Shown here: in pieces, positions 25,511 to 34,675 of the stretch
How positions within the stretch are numbered: position 1 is the stretch's first letter
Layout of the letters: each line of letters begins with the position of its first letter
Assembly: GCF_009711055.1 (NCBI RefSeq)
Contig: NZ_WMJY01000001.1
Location: 178,092-242,091, forward strand
Direction of reading: 5' to 3'
From: Myroides pelagicus
Lineage (GTDB): Bacteria > Bacteroidota > Bacteroidia > Flavobacteriales > Flavobacteriaceae
Length of the DNA: 64,000 bases
Position numbers and translations under genes: made by a program
The notes under the pieces: model-generated
Seen by the model: only the letters and a program-made list of their open reading frames with translations
Databases searched by the model: none
What the model was told of the DNA's origin: nothing

Positions 25511-26833
25511 ATGAAACTAAAATCAGCACTAGCCCTATTTCTTGTAAGTACCACAATGGTCATGGCACAAACCAAACAAGTTCTTATTGAAAATGTTAGA
25601 CTATTAGACCACAATACCGCAGCACTTACAGAACCAATGAATGTCCTAGTGACTGGGCAGAAAATTGAAAAGATTAGCGCATCAAAAATTGCCCTTAACA
25701 ATAATGAAGTAGAAAAAATCAACGGTAAAGGTAAAACCCTTATACCAGGATTAATTGATGCACACGTACACATGGTGTTTGGTGCATTAACGATGCAAGA
25801 GATGATGTCTACCACAGCTACACCTGAAAGCTTAATGAAAAACGTAGCTGCTGGATCTCAAAAGATGTTGATGCGAGGCTTTACAAGTGTACGTGATGCT
25901 GGAGGACCTATCTTCCCTTTAAAGGCAGCTATTGACGCAGACAAAGTAGTAGGTCCACGTATTTGGCCTTCTGGAGCGACAATCAGTCAAACAGCGGGTC
26001 ACGGAGACTTTAGAACCCCTGAGGAACGCTCTCGCCGTTTCTTCGGCAAACCATCTCGTGCTGAAGAATTAGGTGCTACCTTTATTGCCGATGGTCGTGA
26101 TGAGGTATTAACAGCTACACGTGAAAACCTTCGCTTTGGCGCTAGTCAGATTAAAGTAATGGCAGGTGGTGGTACTTCTTCTGCTTATGATCCGATTGAT
26201 GTGACACAATACACCTTTGACGAAATCAAAGCAGCTGTTGATGCAGCAGAAGACTGGGGTACTTATGTAATGGTGCACGCCTATACTCCTAGAGCGGTAC
26301 AACGTTCTATCGAGGCGGGTGTCAAGTCGATTGAACACGGACAAATGCTCGATGAAGAAACCTTGCAAATCATGGCTGACAAAGGTATTTGGCTGAGCTT
26401 ACAAAACTTAATGGACAATAACGATAATATGGATGCTCAACGCAAAGAAAAGCGTAAGCCTGTATTGGAAGGTCAAGCCAAAGTATGGCCATTAGCCAAA
26501 GAGCTTGGGGTAAAACTAGCTTGGGGTACTGACTTTTTATTCGAACCTGAATTAAACGATGATCAAAACAGCTATATCCTACGCCTACAGAAGTGGTTTA
26601 CTAATGCTGAAATCCTTAAAATGGTCACAAAAGATAATGCGGAACTTCTTCAACTATCGGGACTAAGAAGTCCATATCCTGGCAAATTAGGCGTTATTGA
26701 AGAACAAGCCTATGCTGACCTTATTTTGGTAGATGGTAACCCTCTAAAAGACTTGTCGTTAATCGCTAAGCCTGAAAAGAAATTCTTAATAATCATGAAA
26801 GGTGGTAAAATCTACAAAAACACCCTGAAATAA
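25511..26833 (+). CDS. Secreted metal-dependent amidohydrolase
   Basis: 440 residues with signal peptide MKLKSALALFLVSTTMVMAQ. Amidohydrolase superfamily features: TLIPGLIDAHVHMVFG (HxH metal ligands), KVMAGGG, VMVHAYTPRAVQRSIEAGVKSIEHG and the late metal Asp in LAWGTDFLF. The C-terminal KLGVIEEQAYADLILVDGNPL is typical of imidazolonepropionase-like or Xaa-Pro dipeptidase-like amidohydrolases. It hydrolyses an amide or cyclic amide in the periplasm; the substrate is unknown. Single-gene unit with a terminator at 26851-26882. Confidence 0.9.
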   Translation: MKLKSALALFLVSTTMVMAQTKQVLIENVRLLDHNTAALTEPMNVLVTGQKIEKISASKIALNNNEVEKINGKGKTLIPGLIDAHVHMVFGALTMQEMMSTTATPESLMKNVAAGSQKMLMRGFTSVRDAGGPIFPLKAAIDADKVVGPRIWPSGATISQTAGHGDFRTPEERSRRFFGKPSRAEELGATFIADGRDEVLTATRENLRFGASQIKVMAGGGTSSAYDPIDVTQYTFDEIKAAVDAAEDWGTYVMVHAYTPRAVQRSIEAGVKSIEHGQMLDEETLQIMADKGIWLSLQNLMDNNDNMDAQRKEKRKPVLEGQAKVWPLAKELGVKLAWGTDFLFEPELNDDQNSYILRLQKWFTNAEILKMVTKDNAELLQLSGLRSPYPGKLGVIEEQAYADLILVDGNPLKDLSLIAKPEKKFLIIMKGGKIYKNTLK

Positions 26834-26850
26834 TTAGAATAAAATACTAC

Positions 26851-26882
26851 AATAAAAGCCCATCGAGTGATGGGCTTTTATT
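26851..26882 (+). terminator. Terminator after the amidohydrolase gene
   Basis: Stem AATAAAAGCCCATC / GATGGGCTTTTATT with loop GAGT; the stem ends in a T run on the + strand. Confidence 0.9.
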
Positions 26883-26962
26883 GTTATTGCGTTTATATGC
26901 TTACCTTTTCTTCTATAAGTGTATTATATATAGCTTAAGTTTTTGTAATTCAAAATCAACAG

Positions 26963-27634
26963 CTACTCTTTTTGATGTGCTAACAGCCAATGGTATAGTT
27001 CGATGTGACGATATAAATCCTCCACACTGCCGTGCGTACCACCTTTCACTACTTCTAACTCTATAGGCGCGCCTATATCACAAGCCTGGATTGCTCTCAT
27101 GATCTTCTTGGATTCACTTAACGGAACGATAAAGTCTTTGTCTCCATGAATGAGTTTAATAGGTACGGTGGTTGATGCACATGCATCAGCTGATTCTCCA
27201 CCACCACATAATGCAATAGCTGCCGCGACGCGAGAGGGATATTTACCGACATATTTCATCGTCCCATATCCGCCTAGACTCATTCCTGTCACATAGATAC
27301 GGCGCTCATCAATATTGTAATTATCGATCATATAACTGACAATTTCATCTATCTTATCGGCATTCCACGGACCTGATGGCAACTGAGGCGCCACTAGATA
27401 AGCAGGTATATCTAAACCTTTCTCCACCCCTTTTAAAGGGCCATATCTTTTTACTCTATCGATATTCGTACCCGAAAGGCTCTTGCCATGCAAAAAGATA
27501 ATCAAGGGATTAACTCCTTCGACTATTTTCGGTTCATTTAACCAAAATGAATAGGTAGTTTTGTCTAGTATAGCTCTGGGTTGAGCTATCGAAAACAAAG
27601 GAATCACACAACTCAGTAATATAAGTAATCTCAT
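26963..27634 (-). CDS. Secreted alpha/beta-hydrolase (esterase/peptidase-like)
   Basis: 223 residues with signal peptide MRLLILLSCVIPLFSIAQ. Alpha/beta-hydrolase fold: PLIIFLHGKSLSG (oxyanion region), nucleophile Ser in VTGMSLGGYGTMK, Asp in LIHGDKDFIVP and His in VVKGGTHGSV. This compact type resembles the PHB-depolymerase/dienelactone-hydrolase-like group. Substrate unknown. It lies convergent to the amidohydrolase gene and has no operon partner. Confidence 0.85.
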   Translation of the reverse strand: MRLLILLSCVIPLFSIAQPRAILDKTTYSFWLNEPKIVEGVNPLIIFLHGKSLSGTNIDRVKRYGPLKGVEKGLDIPAYLVAPQLPSGPWNADKIDEIVSYMIDNYNIDERRIYVTGMSLGGYGTMKYVGKYPSRVAAAIALCGGGESADACASTTVPIKLIHGDKDFIVPLSESKKIMRAIQACDIGAPIELEVVKGGTHGSVEDLYRHIELYHWLLAHQKE

Positions 27635-27781
27635 CGCTTTTTTTATGGATAAAAGTACATCAATTCTCTAAAGTTAAAATATTAAAAAACACGAAACATA
27701 AAGTTGTATTTATTCCTTTTCATTCTATGATGTTCTAAATGCATAGATTACAAAACCGATTGGTCAGTATATATCTTAAAA

Positions 27782-27811
27782 AAAGAGCCATTTCTGCAGA
27801 AACAGCCCTTT
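27782..27811 (-). terminator. Terminator after the sulfatase-family gene
   Basis: On the - strand AAAGGGC pairs with GCTCTTT (one G-U wobble) around an inner TTTCTGCAGAAA stem, and a run of T follows. Confidence 0.7.
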
Positions 27812-27851
27812 ATGATTAAGCGTATAAAAATACACCTATACAATAGTAATA

Positions 27852-29774
27852 TTACTCCAGCTTCTTCTCTACTACACGATCAAAATAATCTTGTACGATA
27901 GCCATACATTTGAGTCCAATCTCCTGCATTTCAGCATTCTTCTCATTGATTAGGTTATTCGTCAATCCCTTATCATTGATATCAAAATACCCTGTGATCT
28001 CTTTACCGTTAAATCGACAGATATAATTGCCCTCTTGATAAGTATATTCACTACCAACGTAGTTAACGACAAAAGGCTTGGTAATAGTGTCATTGATTAG
28101 GCTTCTTCCCCAACTCCTGAAAGGCTTGTCATAACCAATCAAGTCTAATACTGTCGGGTAAATATCGATCTGCTGAGCCAAACGCTTATCTACACCCTTT
28201 AGACGTTCGTCTGCTGTATAAATAATAATAGGTACAGCTGTACGATTAACCAACTTTACGTATTCATCATAAGCCACCTGATTCGTATGATCAGCAGTGA
28301 TGATAAAAATCGTATTGTCAAACCACGGTTCTTTGCGACTCTCCTCAAAGAAGCGCTTGAAAGCATAATCCGTATAACCAACCGTCTTGTGTATAGGCAC
28401 GGTACCTACAGGAAACTTACCTTCATATTTGGCAGGAATATTAAATGGCTCATGAGAAGACACCGAGAATAAGGTAGCGAAGAAAGGACCTTCTTTGGTG
28501 CTTAGCACTTCTTTCATATACTGAAAGAAAGGCTCGTCCCATATCCCCCAAGTACCATCAAAATCAGCATCATTATTGTACTCAGTCTTTCCGTAGTAAT
28601 GGTCATACCCCAAGATATTACCAAAACCTAGAAACCCCATCGAACCGTTGGGTGCTCCGTGAAAGAAAGAAGTATCATACCCTTTGGATTTTAACGTAGA
28701 AACTAAAGACTCTATCTTTTGTTTAGGGTAAGGCGAAGAAGTAAAAGCATCTTTAAAAGATGGAATACCAGCCACAACAGACGACATACCGTGAATAGAC
28801 TTATAGCCATTGGCAAAAGCATTGGGATAAATGCGACTGTGCTTCGCCAATGAGTCAATAAACGGGGTATAACTCTGGTACCCCTCAATATTCATATCCT
28901 CATTTAAAGCACCAATATATTCACGCCCGTAACTCTCCGTAATGAATAATACAATATTGGGTGTAGATGGAGTATTAACAGTATATTGTTTGACTGGACT
29001 GACATATTTATCTTTAGTCGCTTCATCTAGTACAGTCAATTGCTTAAAGCTCGTCTTACCGATGGTACGCAAGACAGAAAACGGAGTATTTAGTACGATA
29101 TCAGCATGTTCGGGTTTGGTCACATAGCGATTGGCATCAATCATGTTTAACGGACGTGTAGTCTTCTTCAAGTCTCCACGTACACCAGCGACAAACCCTA
29201 CAACCACTACCACAAATATAGCTATTGATGTTAGCCAATACGGTTTTTTGGCTTCGATGCGTATCGGACGAGTAAACTTAACCCTCTTGTATAAATATAC
29301 CCAAGCAATACAACACAAAATACACAATAGGAATACATGCCAGTAGTTTATTAGAAAGTTAAAAAACAGAGTTCCTTTGTTTGATTCGTGTTCTAAACTA
29401 TCAAATACCGCAATCGTAGTACGTGCATAGATAAATCGATAGTAAATCAAGTCAATGAAATTGATAGAAAAACCAATTAAGTTGGGAATAATATAAGTCC
29501 AAAACAACAGTTTTTGGTATCCTTTAGTTGTCGTTTTATAAATCGGTAAAATAGAGAGCAAAATAAACAAACTGCTCAGGTAGAAAATAGCTATCCTATC
29601 AAAAGTCATACCGTGATAAGCTAAGGTAAGATACTGCCAAAAAGAATCTACATTAAGCAAATCCCCATTATAAATATAAAAAAGTGTGCGTACTATAAAA
29701 TAAAAAAAGAATGCTAGAAACAATCTATACAAAAGAACCAGCACTTCGTTTAATCGAAAACGATTTGAGATCAT
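27852..29774 (-). CDS. LTA synthase family membrane sulfatase/phosphotransferase
   Basis: 640 residues: about five N-terminal membrane helices (to about residue 200), then a periplasmic sulfatase-fold domain. NIVLFITESYGREYIG carries the nucleophile Thr of the LtaS group, and metal ligands appear in DYDFDGTWGIWDEP-like and FIITADHTN segments. LtaS proteins polymerise glycerol phosphate in Gram-positives; in Gram-negative Bacteroidota the relatives are of uncertain function, perhaps adding phosphoglycerol or phosphoethanolamine to a periplasmic glycan or lipid. Monocistronic, with its own terminator. Confidence 0.88.
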   Translation of the reverse strand: MISNRFRLNEVLVLLYRLFLAFFFYFIVRTLFYIYNGDLLNVDSFWQYLTLAYHGMTFDRIAIFYLSSLFILLSILPIYKTTTKGYQKLLFWTYIIPNLIGFSINFIDLIYYRFIYARTTIAVFDSLEHESNKGTLFFNFLINYWHVFLLCILCCIAWVYLYKRVKFTRPIRIEAKKPYWLTSIAIFVVVVVGFVAGVRGDLKKTTRPLNMIDANRYVTKPEHADIVLNTPFSVLRTIGKTSFKQLTVLDEATKDKYVSPVKQYTVNTPSTPNIVLFITESYGREYIGALNEDMNIEGYQSYTPFIDSLAKHSRIYPNAFANGYKSIHGMSSVVAGIPSFKDAFTSSPYPKQKIESLVSTLKSKGYDTSFFHGAPNGSMGFLGFGNILGYDHYYGKTEYNNDADFDGTWGIWDEPFFQYMKEVLSTKEGPFFATLFSVSSHEPFNIPAKYEGKFPVGTVPIHKTVGYTDYAFKRFFEESRKEPWFDNTIFIITADHTNQVAYDEYVKLVNRTAVPIIIYTADERLKGVDKRLAQQIDIYPTVLDLIGYDKPFRSWGRSLINDTITKPFVVNYVGSEYTYQEGNYICRFNGKEITGYFDINDKGLTNNLINEKNAEMQEIGLKCMAIVQDYFDRVVEKKLE

Positions 29775-29896
29775 AATTATGTAATATTTATTATCGAGAA
29801 CAAATTTAATTAAAACTTTACATTAATATCTTTTTTAGTACTATATAGTTTTTATTGATTTTTTTTTATACTTTGCATAAGCTAATTATTAAAAAT

Positions 29897-31672
29897 ATGA
29901 TTGATCCTACCAGATTATTCGATATACCTTATTTACAAAGAGATAACTTTCCTTTGGAAGATGCTCTTGTAACAAAAGTAAATGGCGTATGGGAGAAAAC
30001 TTCTTCAGAAGAATACGTCAACAAGGCGAATGCTATATCAAGAGCCTTACTGAGATTAGGTATAAAAGAAAATGACAAGATTGCGGTGATTTCTAGTCGC
30101 AATCAAACCAATTGGAATATATTAGATATCGGTTTGCTTCAGATTGGAGCGCAGAACGTGCCGATCTACCCTACCATATCTGCTGAAGATTACCAATACA
30201 TCATGAGCCACTCAGAGGCAAAGTATTGTGTGGTCTCCGACCTTGAAGTTTACAATAAGCTAATGTCAGTAAAAGATCAGCTACCCCTGTTGATTGACAT
30301 TTGCTCCTTTGACGAAATAGAAGGCTGTAAGAACTTCAAAGGCTTACTAGCTCTTGGAGAAGACGACAGTAACCAAGAAGAAGTAGAAAGAATAAAAGAT
30401 AGTATCACACCAGACCATTTGGCTACCCTAATCTATACCTCAGGGACAACTGGAAGACCAAAAGGAGTCATGCTATCACATAACAATATATTATCCAATG
30501 CCTTGGGTAGTAAAGACAGAATTCCTTTCACAAGAGATGAAAGATATAAAGCCTTGAGCTTCCTACCTATCTGTCACGTATTCGAACGTATGTTGATTTA
30601 CCTATACCAATACAATGCAGTAGCAATCTACTACGCAGAGTCTATTGACAAAATGGGAGACAACCTAAAAGAAGTAAAGCCGAATGTAATGACTGTTGTT
30701 CCACGTCTATTAGAGAAAGTGTATGACAAGATATTTACAACAGGATCAGAACTAACAGGACTGAAAAAGCGCATTTTCTTTTGGGCTTTAGAAGTAGGGT
30801 TTAATTATGAGCCATACGACAGAGGATTTTTCTACAATATGCAATTGGGGCTAGCGCGCAAGTTAGTCTTCAAAAAATGGGTAGAAGCCTTAGGAGGAAA
30901 TATGAAAGTAATTGTATCGGGAAGTGCTGCACTACAGCCACGCCTTGCCCGTATCTTTAATGCTGCAGGAATGGCTGTAATGGAAGGATATGGATTAACC
31001 GAAACCTCACCGGTAATCTCCGTAAACGATTATCGCAACCGAGGTATGCGTGCAGGTACTGTAGGTAAGCCGATCAGTAATGTAGAAGTAAAAATCGCTG
31101 AAGACGGAGAGATCCTTTGTAAAGGACCAAATGTGATGCTAGGTTACTTCAAAGACCCTGAAAAGACAGCATCGGTTATTAAAGACGGTTATTTCCATAC
31201 AGAAGATATCGGTAGAATAGACGAAGACGGATTCCTACACATTACCGACCGTAAAAAAGAAATGTTTAAGACCTCAGGAGGTAAATACGTGGCACCGCAG
31301 ATGATCGAAAACATGATGAAGCAATCGCGCTTTATTGAGCAAATCATGGTCATCGGAGAAGGAGAGAAAATGCCAGCGGCCTTTATACAACCAAACTTTG
31401 AGTTCTTACATGAATGGGCTAAGAGAAAACACCTAGAGGTAGGTAATACAAATGCTGAATTAGTCAAACACCCTAAAGTAATCGAACGCATCGCACAAGA
31501 AGTAGAAGAGATCAATAAAAAGTTTGGTAAATGGGAACAAGTTAAGAAGTTCGAACTAACACCAGAGGTTTGGAGTATTGATGAAGAGCACCTTACCCCT
31601 ACTTTAAAACTTAAAAGAAAGATCATTTTAGCAAAATACCAAGACCTTTACGAGAAGATATACCGAGGGTAA
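29897..31672 (+). CDS. Long-chain fatty acid-CoA ligase (AMP-forming)
   Basis: 591 residues from the ATG at 29897, chosen because it begins MIDPTRLFDIPYLQ after a weak ribosome site; the upstream in-frame extension to 29855 is Phe/Lys-rich and lacks family similarity. Motifs: ATLIYTSGTTGRPKGVMLSH (P-loop, about 184-203), GYGLTETSPV, and the hinge TDRKKEMFKTSGGKYVAP. It activates fatty acids to acyl-CoA with ATP. It lies just upstream of a MarR regulator and beta-oxidation genes, so it provides their substrate. Confidence 0.93.
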   Translation: MIDPTRLFDIPYLQRDNFPLEDALVTKVNGVWEKTSSEEYVNKANAISRALLRLGIKENDKIAVISSRNQTNWNILDIGLLQIGAQNVPIYPTISAEDYQYIMSHSEAKYCVVSDLEVYNKLMSVKDQLPLLIDICSFDEIEGCKNFKGLLALGEDDSNQEEVERIKDSITPDHLATLIYTSGTTGRPKGVMLSHNNILSNALGSKDRIPFTRDERYKALSFLPICHVFERMLIYLYQYNAVAIYYAESIDKMGDNLKEVKPNVMTVVPRLLEKVYDKIFTTGSELTGLKKRIFFWALEVGFNYEPYDRGFFYNMQLGLARKLVFKKWVEALGGNMKVIVSGSAALQPRLARIFNAAGMAVMEGYGLTETSPVISVNDYRNRGMRAGTVGKPISNVEVKIAEDGEILCKGPNVMLGYFKDPEKTASVIKDGYFHTEDIGRIDEDGFLHITDRKKEMFKTSGGKYVAPQMIENMMKQSRFIEQIMVIGEGEKMPAAFIQPNFEFLHEWAKRKHLEVGNTNAELVKHPKVIERIAQEVEEINKKFGKWEQVKKFELTPEVWSIDEEHLTPTLKLKRKIILAKYQDLYEKIYRG

Positions 31673-31710
31673 AATGTTAAAAAGAAAATATAAATTGAAA
31701 AAAAGAAAGA

Positions 31711-31745
31711 ATAGTATGCGTGCATACTATTTTTTTTTATATTTG
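31711..31745 (+). promoter_or_regulatory. Palindromic operator candidate plus -7 element before the MarR gene
   Basis: Palindrome with 9-bp arms ATAGTATGC and GCATACTAT around GT (31711-31730), followed by eight T residues and TATATTTG (31738-31745), a perfect TAnnTTTG -7 element, 18 bp upstream of the MarR ATG. The palindrome covers the -33 region, a typical place for MarR autoregulation. The hairpin plus T tract can equally be the terminator of the preceding ligase gene, which stops at 31672; both roles are possible. Confidence 0.6.
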
Positions 31746-31762
31746 AAAAACACTAAGCTTGT

Positions 31763-32200
31763 ATGAAAAATAAAACAATTGACTATGTATTAAGAGCAAC
31801 ATGGCAAGCTGTATCAAGAATGTACAATGAAGAGGCTTCTAAATATGACGCGACAATGTCACTAGCCTTTGCTCTGTTGAGTATTGATAAAGAAGGGATC
31901 CCTTCTACCCTATTAGGACCTAATATGGGAATGGAGGCAACAAGTCTAACACGCACATTAAAGAAAATGGAAGAGTTAGACCTAATCACTAGAGAGAAAA
32001 ATCCAAATGACGGACGAGGGGTTATAGTTAAACTAACTCCCCTAGGATTAGAAAAAAGAGAGTTGTCAAAACAAAAGGTAAAGCGATTCAACGAACGCGT
32101 TGCTGCTAACCTTTCAGAAGAAAAGCTCAAGCACTTCTTCGAAGTAACAGAAACAGTGAATGCACTAGTTACTAATAAGAAGATATTTGACGAAGAGTAA
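31763..32200 (+). CDS. MarR family transcriptional regulator
   Basis: 145 residues with a winged HTH: GPNMGMEATSLTRTLKKMEE (recognition helix) and the wing LITREKNPNDGRGVIVKLT. MarR dimers usually bind a palindrome near their own promoter and release it on binding a ligand; here the palindrome at 31711-31730 is a good candidate and an acyl-CoA a likely ligand. It lies 38 bp before the FadB-like gene and opens the beta-oxidation operon. Confidence 0.92.
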   Translation: MKNKTIDYVLRATWQAVSRMYNEEASKYDATMSLAFALLSIDKEGIPSTLLGPNMGMEATSLTRTLKKMEELDLITREKNPNDGRGVIVKLTPLGLEKRELSKQKVKRFNERVAANLSEEKLKHFFEVTETVNALVTNKKIFDEE

Positions 32201-32238
32201 TTTGTTAGAATTAAGTATAAACCAAATAATAACTAAAT

Positions 32239-34644
32239 ATGAAAAGATTAATTAAAAAAGTGGCAGTAGTAGGATCTGGAGTTATGGGGTCAGCTATTGC
32301 ATGCCACTTTGCTAATATTGGATTAGAAGTACTACTTCTCGATATTGTTCCTAGAGAATTGACTCCTGAAGAAGAAAAGAAGGGTTTAACACTTGAGAGT
32401 AAAGTAGTTCGCAATAAAATAGCGAATACACACTTAACAAATGCATTAAAGTCTAAACCAGCTCCTATCTATTCACAAGCTTTTGCCTCACGCATTACAA
32501 CAGGGAATATAGAAGATGATTTAGTAAAGATAAAAGACTGTGATTGGGTAATCGAAGTTGTCATAGAAAGACTAGATATCAAGAAATCAGTATTCGAACA
32601 AATAGAAAAATACAGAAAACCAGGAACATTGATCACATCAAATACCTCTGGTATTCCAATGAAGTTAATGGTAGAAGAACGTTCAGAAGATTTCCAAAAG
32701 CACTTCTGCGGTACACACTTCTTCAACCCTCCAAGATACTTACAATTATTTGAGATTATCCCAGGACCACAAACAGCTCCAGAGGTAATCGAATTCTTCC
32801 AAAAGTACAGTAGCCTATACCTAGGAAAAACACCTGTACTATGTAAAGACACACCAGGGTTTATCGGTAACCGTGTAGGAGTTTACTCGATGGCAATGGT
32901 AATGCAGTTGGCACAAGAAATCGGATTAACTGTAGAAGAAGCTGATACGCTTACAGGATCTATCTTAGGCCGTCCAAAAACAGGTACCTTTAAGTTAGGA
33001 GATCTAGTAGGACTAGACACTGCTATTAATGTAACAAATGGCTTAAAACAAAACTGTCCTAATGATACCATGATTCAACAGATCAAAGACAGTAAACCAT
33101 TAAACTTCTTATTAGAAAACAAATTCTTAGGTGATAAATCAAGAAAAGGATTCTATTACAAAGAAGTAGATAAAGAAGGTAAGACTAATCGCTATGCATT
33201 AGACTTAGAGAAATTAGAATACCGTCCATTAAATCGCGCTAAGATAGCAGTTCTTGAAACTGCAAAGCAAGCTGGTGGTACCAAAGCTAAACTAGCTTTA
33301 TTACTAGCAGACCAAACAAAAGCAGGTGAATTAATCAGAAAGCACTTTGCTTGTTTATTCGCATACGTTTCTCAACGTGTTCCAGAAATTACAGATACCC
33401 TATTCCCTATCGACGACGCTATGCGTACAGGATATGCATGGAAATACGGCCCATTCCAAACTTGGGACTTAGTAGGGCTTGAAAAAGGTATCGCTTTAAT
33501 CGAAAAAGAAGGCTATACAGTAGCTGACTGGGTTAAAGAATTAGCTGCATCTGGAGCGAAGAGTTTCTATAAAGTAGAAAACGGCAAAAAGCTATTCTAT
33601 AACCAAAACACTAAAACATTTGAACCTATACCTGGTCAAGATGCCTTCATCATCCTAGACAATATCAGAGCAACCAATAAAGTCTGGGGTAATAGCGAAG
33701 CATCGTTAATCGACCTAGGCGACGGTATCGTAAACTTAGAGTTCCACTCTAAAATGAACTCAATTGGTGGTGGTGTACTAGCAGGATTAAACAAAGCAGT
33801 AGACATTGCTGAAAAAGACTTCCAAGGATTAGTAATCGGTAACCAAGGAAGTAACTTCTCTGTAGGAGCCAACTTAATGATGATCTTCATGATGGCTGCA
33901 GAACAAGATTGGGACGAATTAAACATTGCTATTAAAACATTCCAAGACACTACGATGAAAATGCGTTACTCTGGTATTCCAGTAGTTGCCGCTCCACATG
34001 GTATGACTTTCGGAGGTGGTTGTGAAATCAGTTTACACGCAGATAAAGTAGTTGCTGCTGCAGAGACATATATTGGTCTAGTAGAATTTGGAGTAGGACT
34101 TATCCCTGGTGGTGGTGGTTCAAAAGAGATGACTGTAAGAGCGGCAGACTTATATCGCAAAAACGATGTGGAGTTAAATACCCTACAAGAGCATTTCTTA
34201 ACTATCGGTATGGCTAAAGTTGCTACATCTGCACAAGAAGCTTTTGACCTTAATATTTTACAAAAAGGAAAAGATCTAGTTGTTGTAAATAAAGACTTAC
34301 AACTAGCTCAAGCTAAACGCGAAGCTTTAGTAATGGCTCAAGCAGGCTATACACAACCTGCCAAACGCAAAGACATCAAAGTACTAGGTCGTCAGGCTCT
34401 AGGGATGTTCTTAGTAGGAACTGATAGTATGATGGCTGGTAAGTATATCTCAGAACACGATCGCAAAATCGCCAACAAACTAGCTTATGTAATGGCTGGT
34501 GGAGATTTATCAGAGCCTACCCTAGTGAGCGAACAATACTTGCTAGATCTAGAGAGAGAGGCTTTCTTATCACTATGTGGAGAACGCAAAACACTGGAGA
34601 GAATTCAGTATATGCTGAAAAATGGTAAACCACTAAGAAACTAA
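32239..34644 (+). CDS. Bifunctional 3-hydroxyacyl-CoA dehydrogenase / enoyl-CoA hydratase
   Basis: 801 residues. N-terminal NAD-binding domain with VGSGVMGSAIACHFANIG (about 9-27), CGTHFFNPPRYLQL and DTPGFIGNRVG, then the 3HCDH C-domains, and a C-terminal crotonase domain (about 480-680: GVLAGLNKAVDIAEKDFQGLVIG, GMTFGGGCEISLHAD, GLIPGGGGSKEM). The order (dehydrogenase first, hydratase last) differs from E. coli FadB and matches the FadB-like form common in Bacteroidota. It catalyses two steps of fatty-acid beta-oxidation. It is followed after 31 bp by the thiolase gene. Confidence 0.93.
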   Translation: MKRLIKKVAVVGSGVMGSAIACHFANIGLEVLLLDIVPRELTPEEEKKGLTLESKVVRNKIANTHLTNALKSKPAPIYSQAFASRITTGNIEDDLVKIKDCDWVIEVVIERLDIKKSVFEQIEKYRKPGTLITSNTSGIPMKLMVEERSEDFQKHFCGTHFFNPPRYLQLFEIIPGPQTAPEVIEFFQKYSSLYLGKTPVLCKDTPGFIGNRVGVYSMAMVMQLAQEIGLTVEEADTLTGSILGRPKTGTFKLGDLVGLDTAINVTNGLKQNCPNDTMIQQIKDSKPLNFLLENKFLGDKSRKGFYYKEVDKEGKTNRYALDLEKLEYRPLNRAKIAVLETAKQAGGTKAKLALLLADQTKAGELIRKHFACLFAYVSQRVPEITDTLFPIDDAMRTGYAWKYGPFQTWDLVGLEKGIALIEKEGYTVADWVKELAASGAKSFYKVENGKKLFYNQNTKTFEPIPGQDAFIILDNIRATNKVWGNSEASLIDLGDGIVNLEFHSKMNSIGGGVLAGLNKAVDIAEKDFQGLVIGNQGSNFSVGANLMMIFMMAAEQDWDELNIAIKTFQDTTMKMRYSGIPVVAAPHGMTFGGGCEISLHADKVVAAAETYIGLVEFGVGLIPGGGGSKEMTVRAADLYRKNDVELNTLQEHFLTIGMAKVATSAQEAFDLNILQKGKDLVVVNKDLQLAQAKREALVMAQAGYTQPAKRKDIKVLGRQALGMFLVGTDSMMAGKYISEHDRKIANKLAYVMAGGDLSEPTLVSEQYLLDLEREAFLSLCGERKTLERIQYMLKNGKPLRN

Positions 34645-34675
34645 TCTACAACCAAATTAAAAAAAGACGAAGAAT

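Noticed and set aside
25459..25815. 118-codon - strand frame opposite the amidohydrolase start
   Set aside because: Overlaps a clear signal-peptide enzyme on the + strand; composition is that of a shadow frame.
29855..29896. Longer N-terminus of the acyl-CoA ligase
   Set aside because: Begins with a non-family Phe/Lys-rich stretch; the ATG at 29897 gives the normal start.
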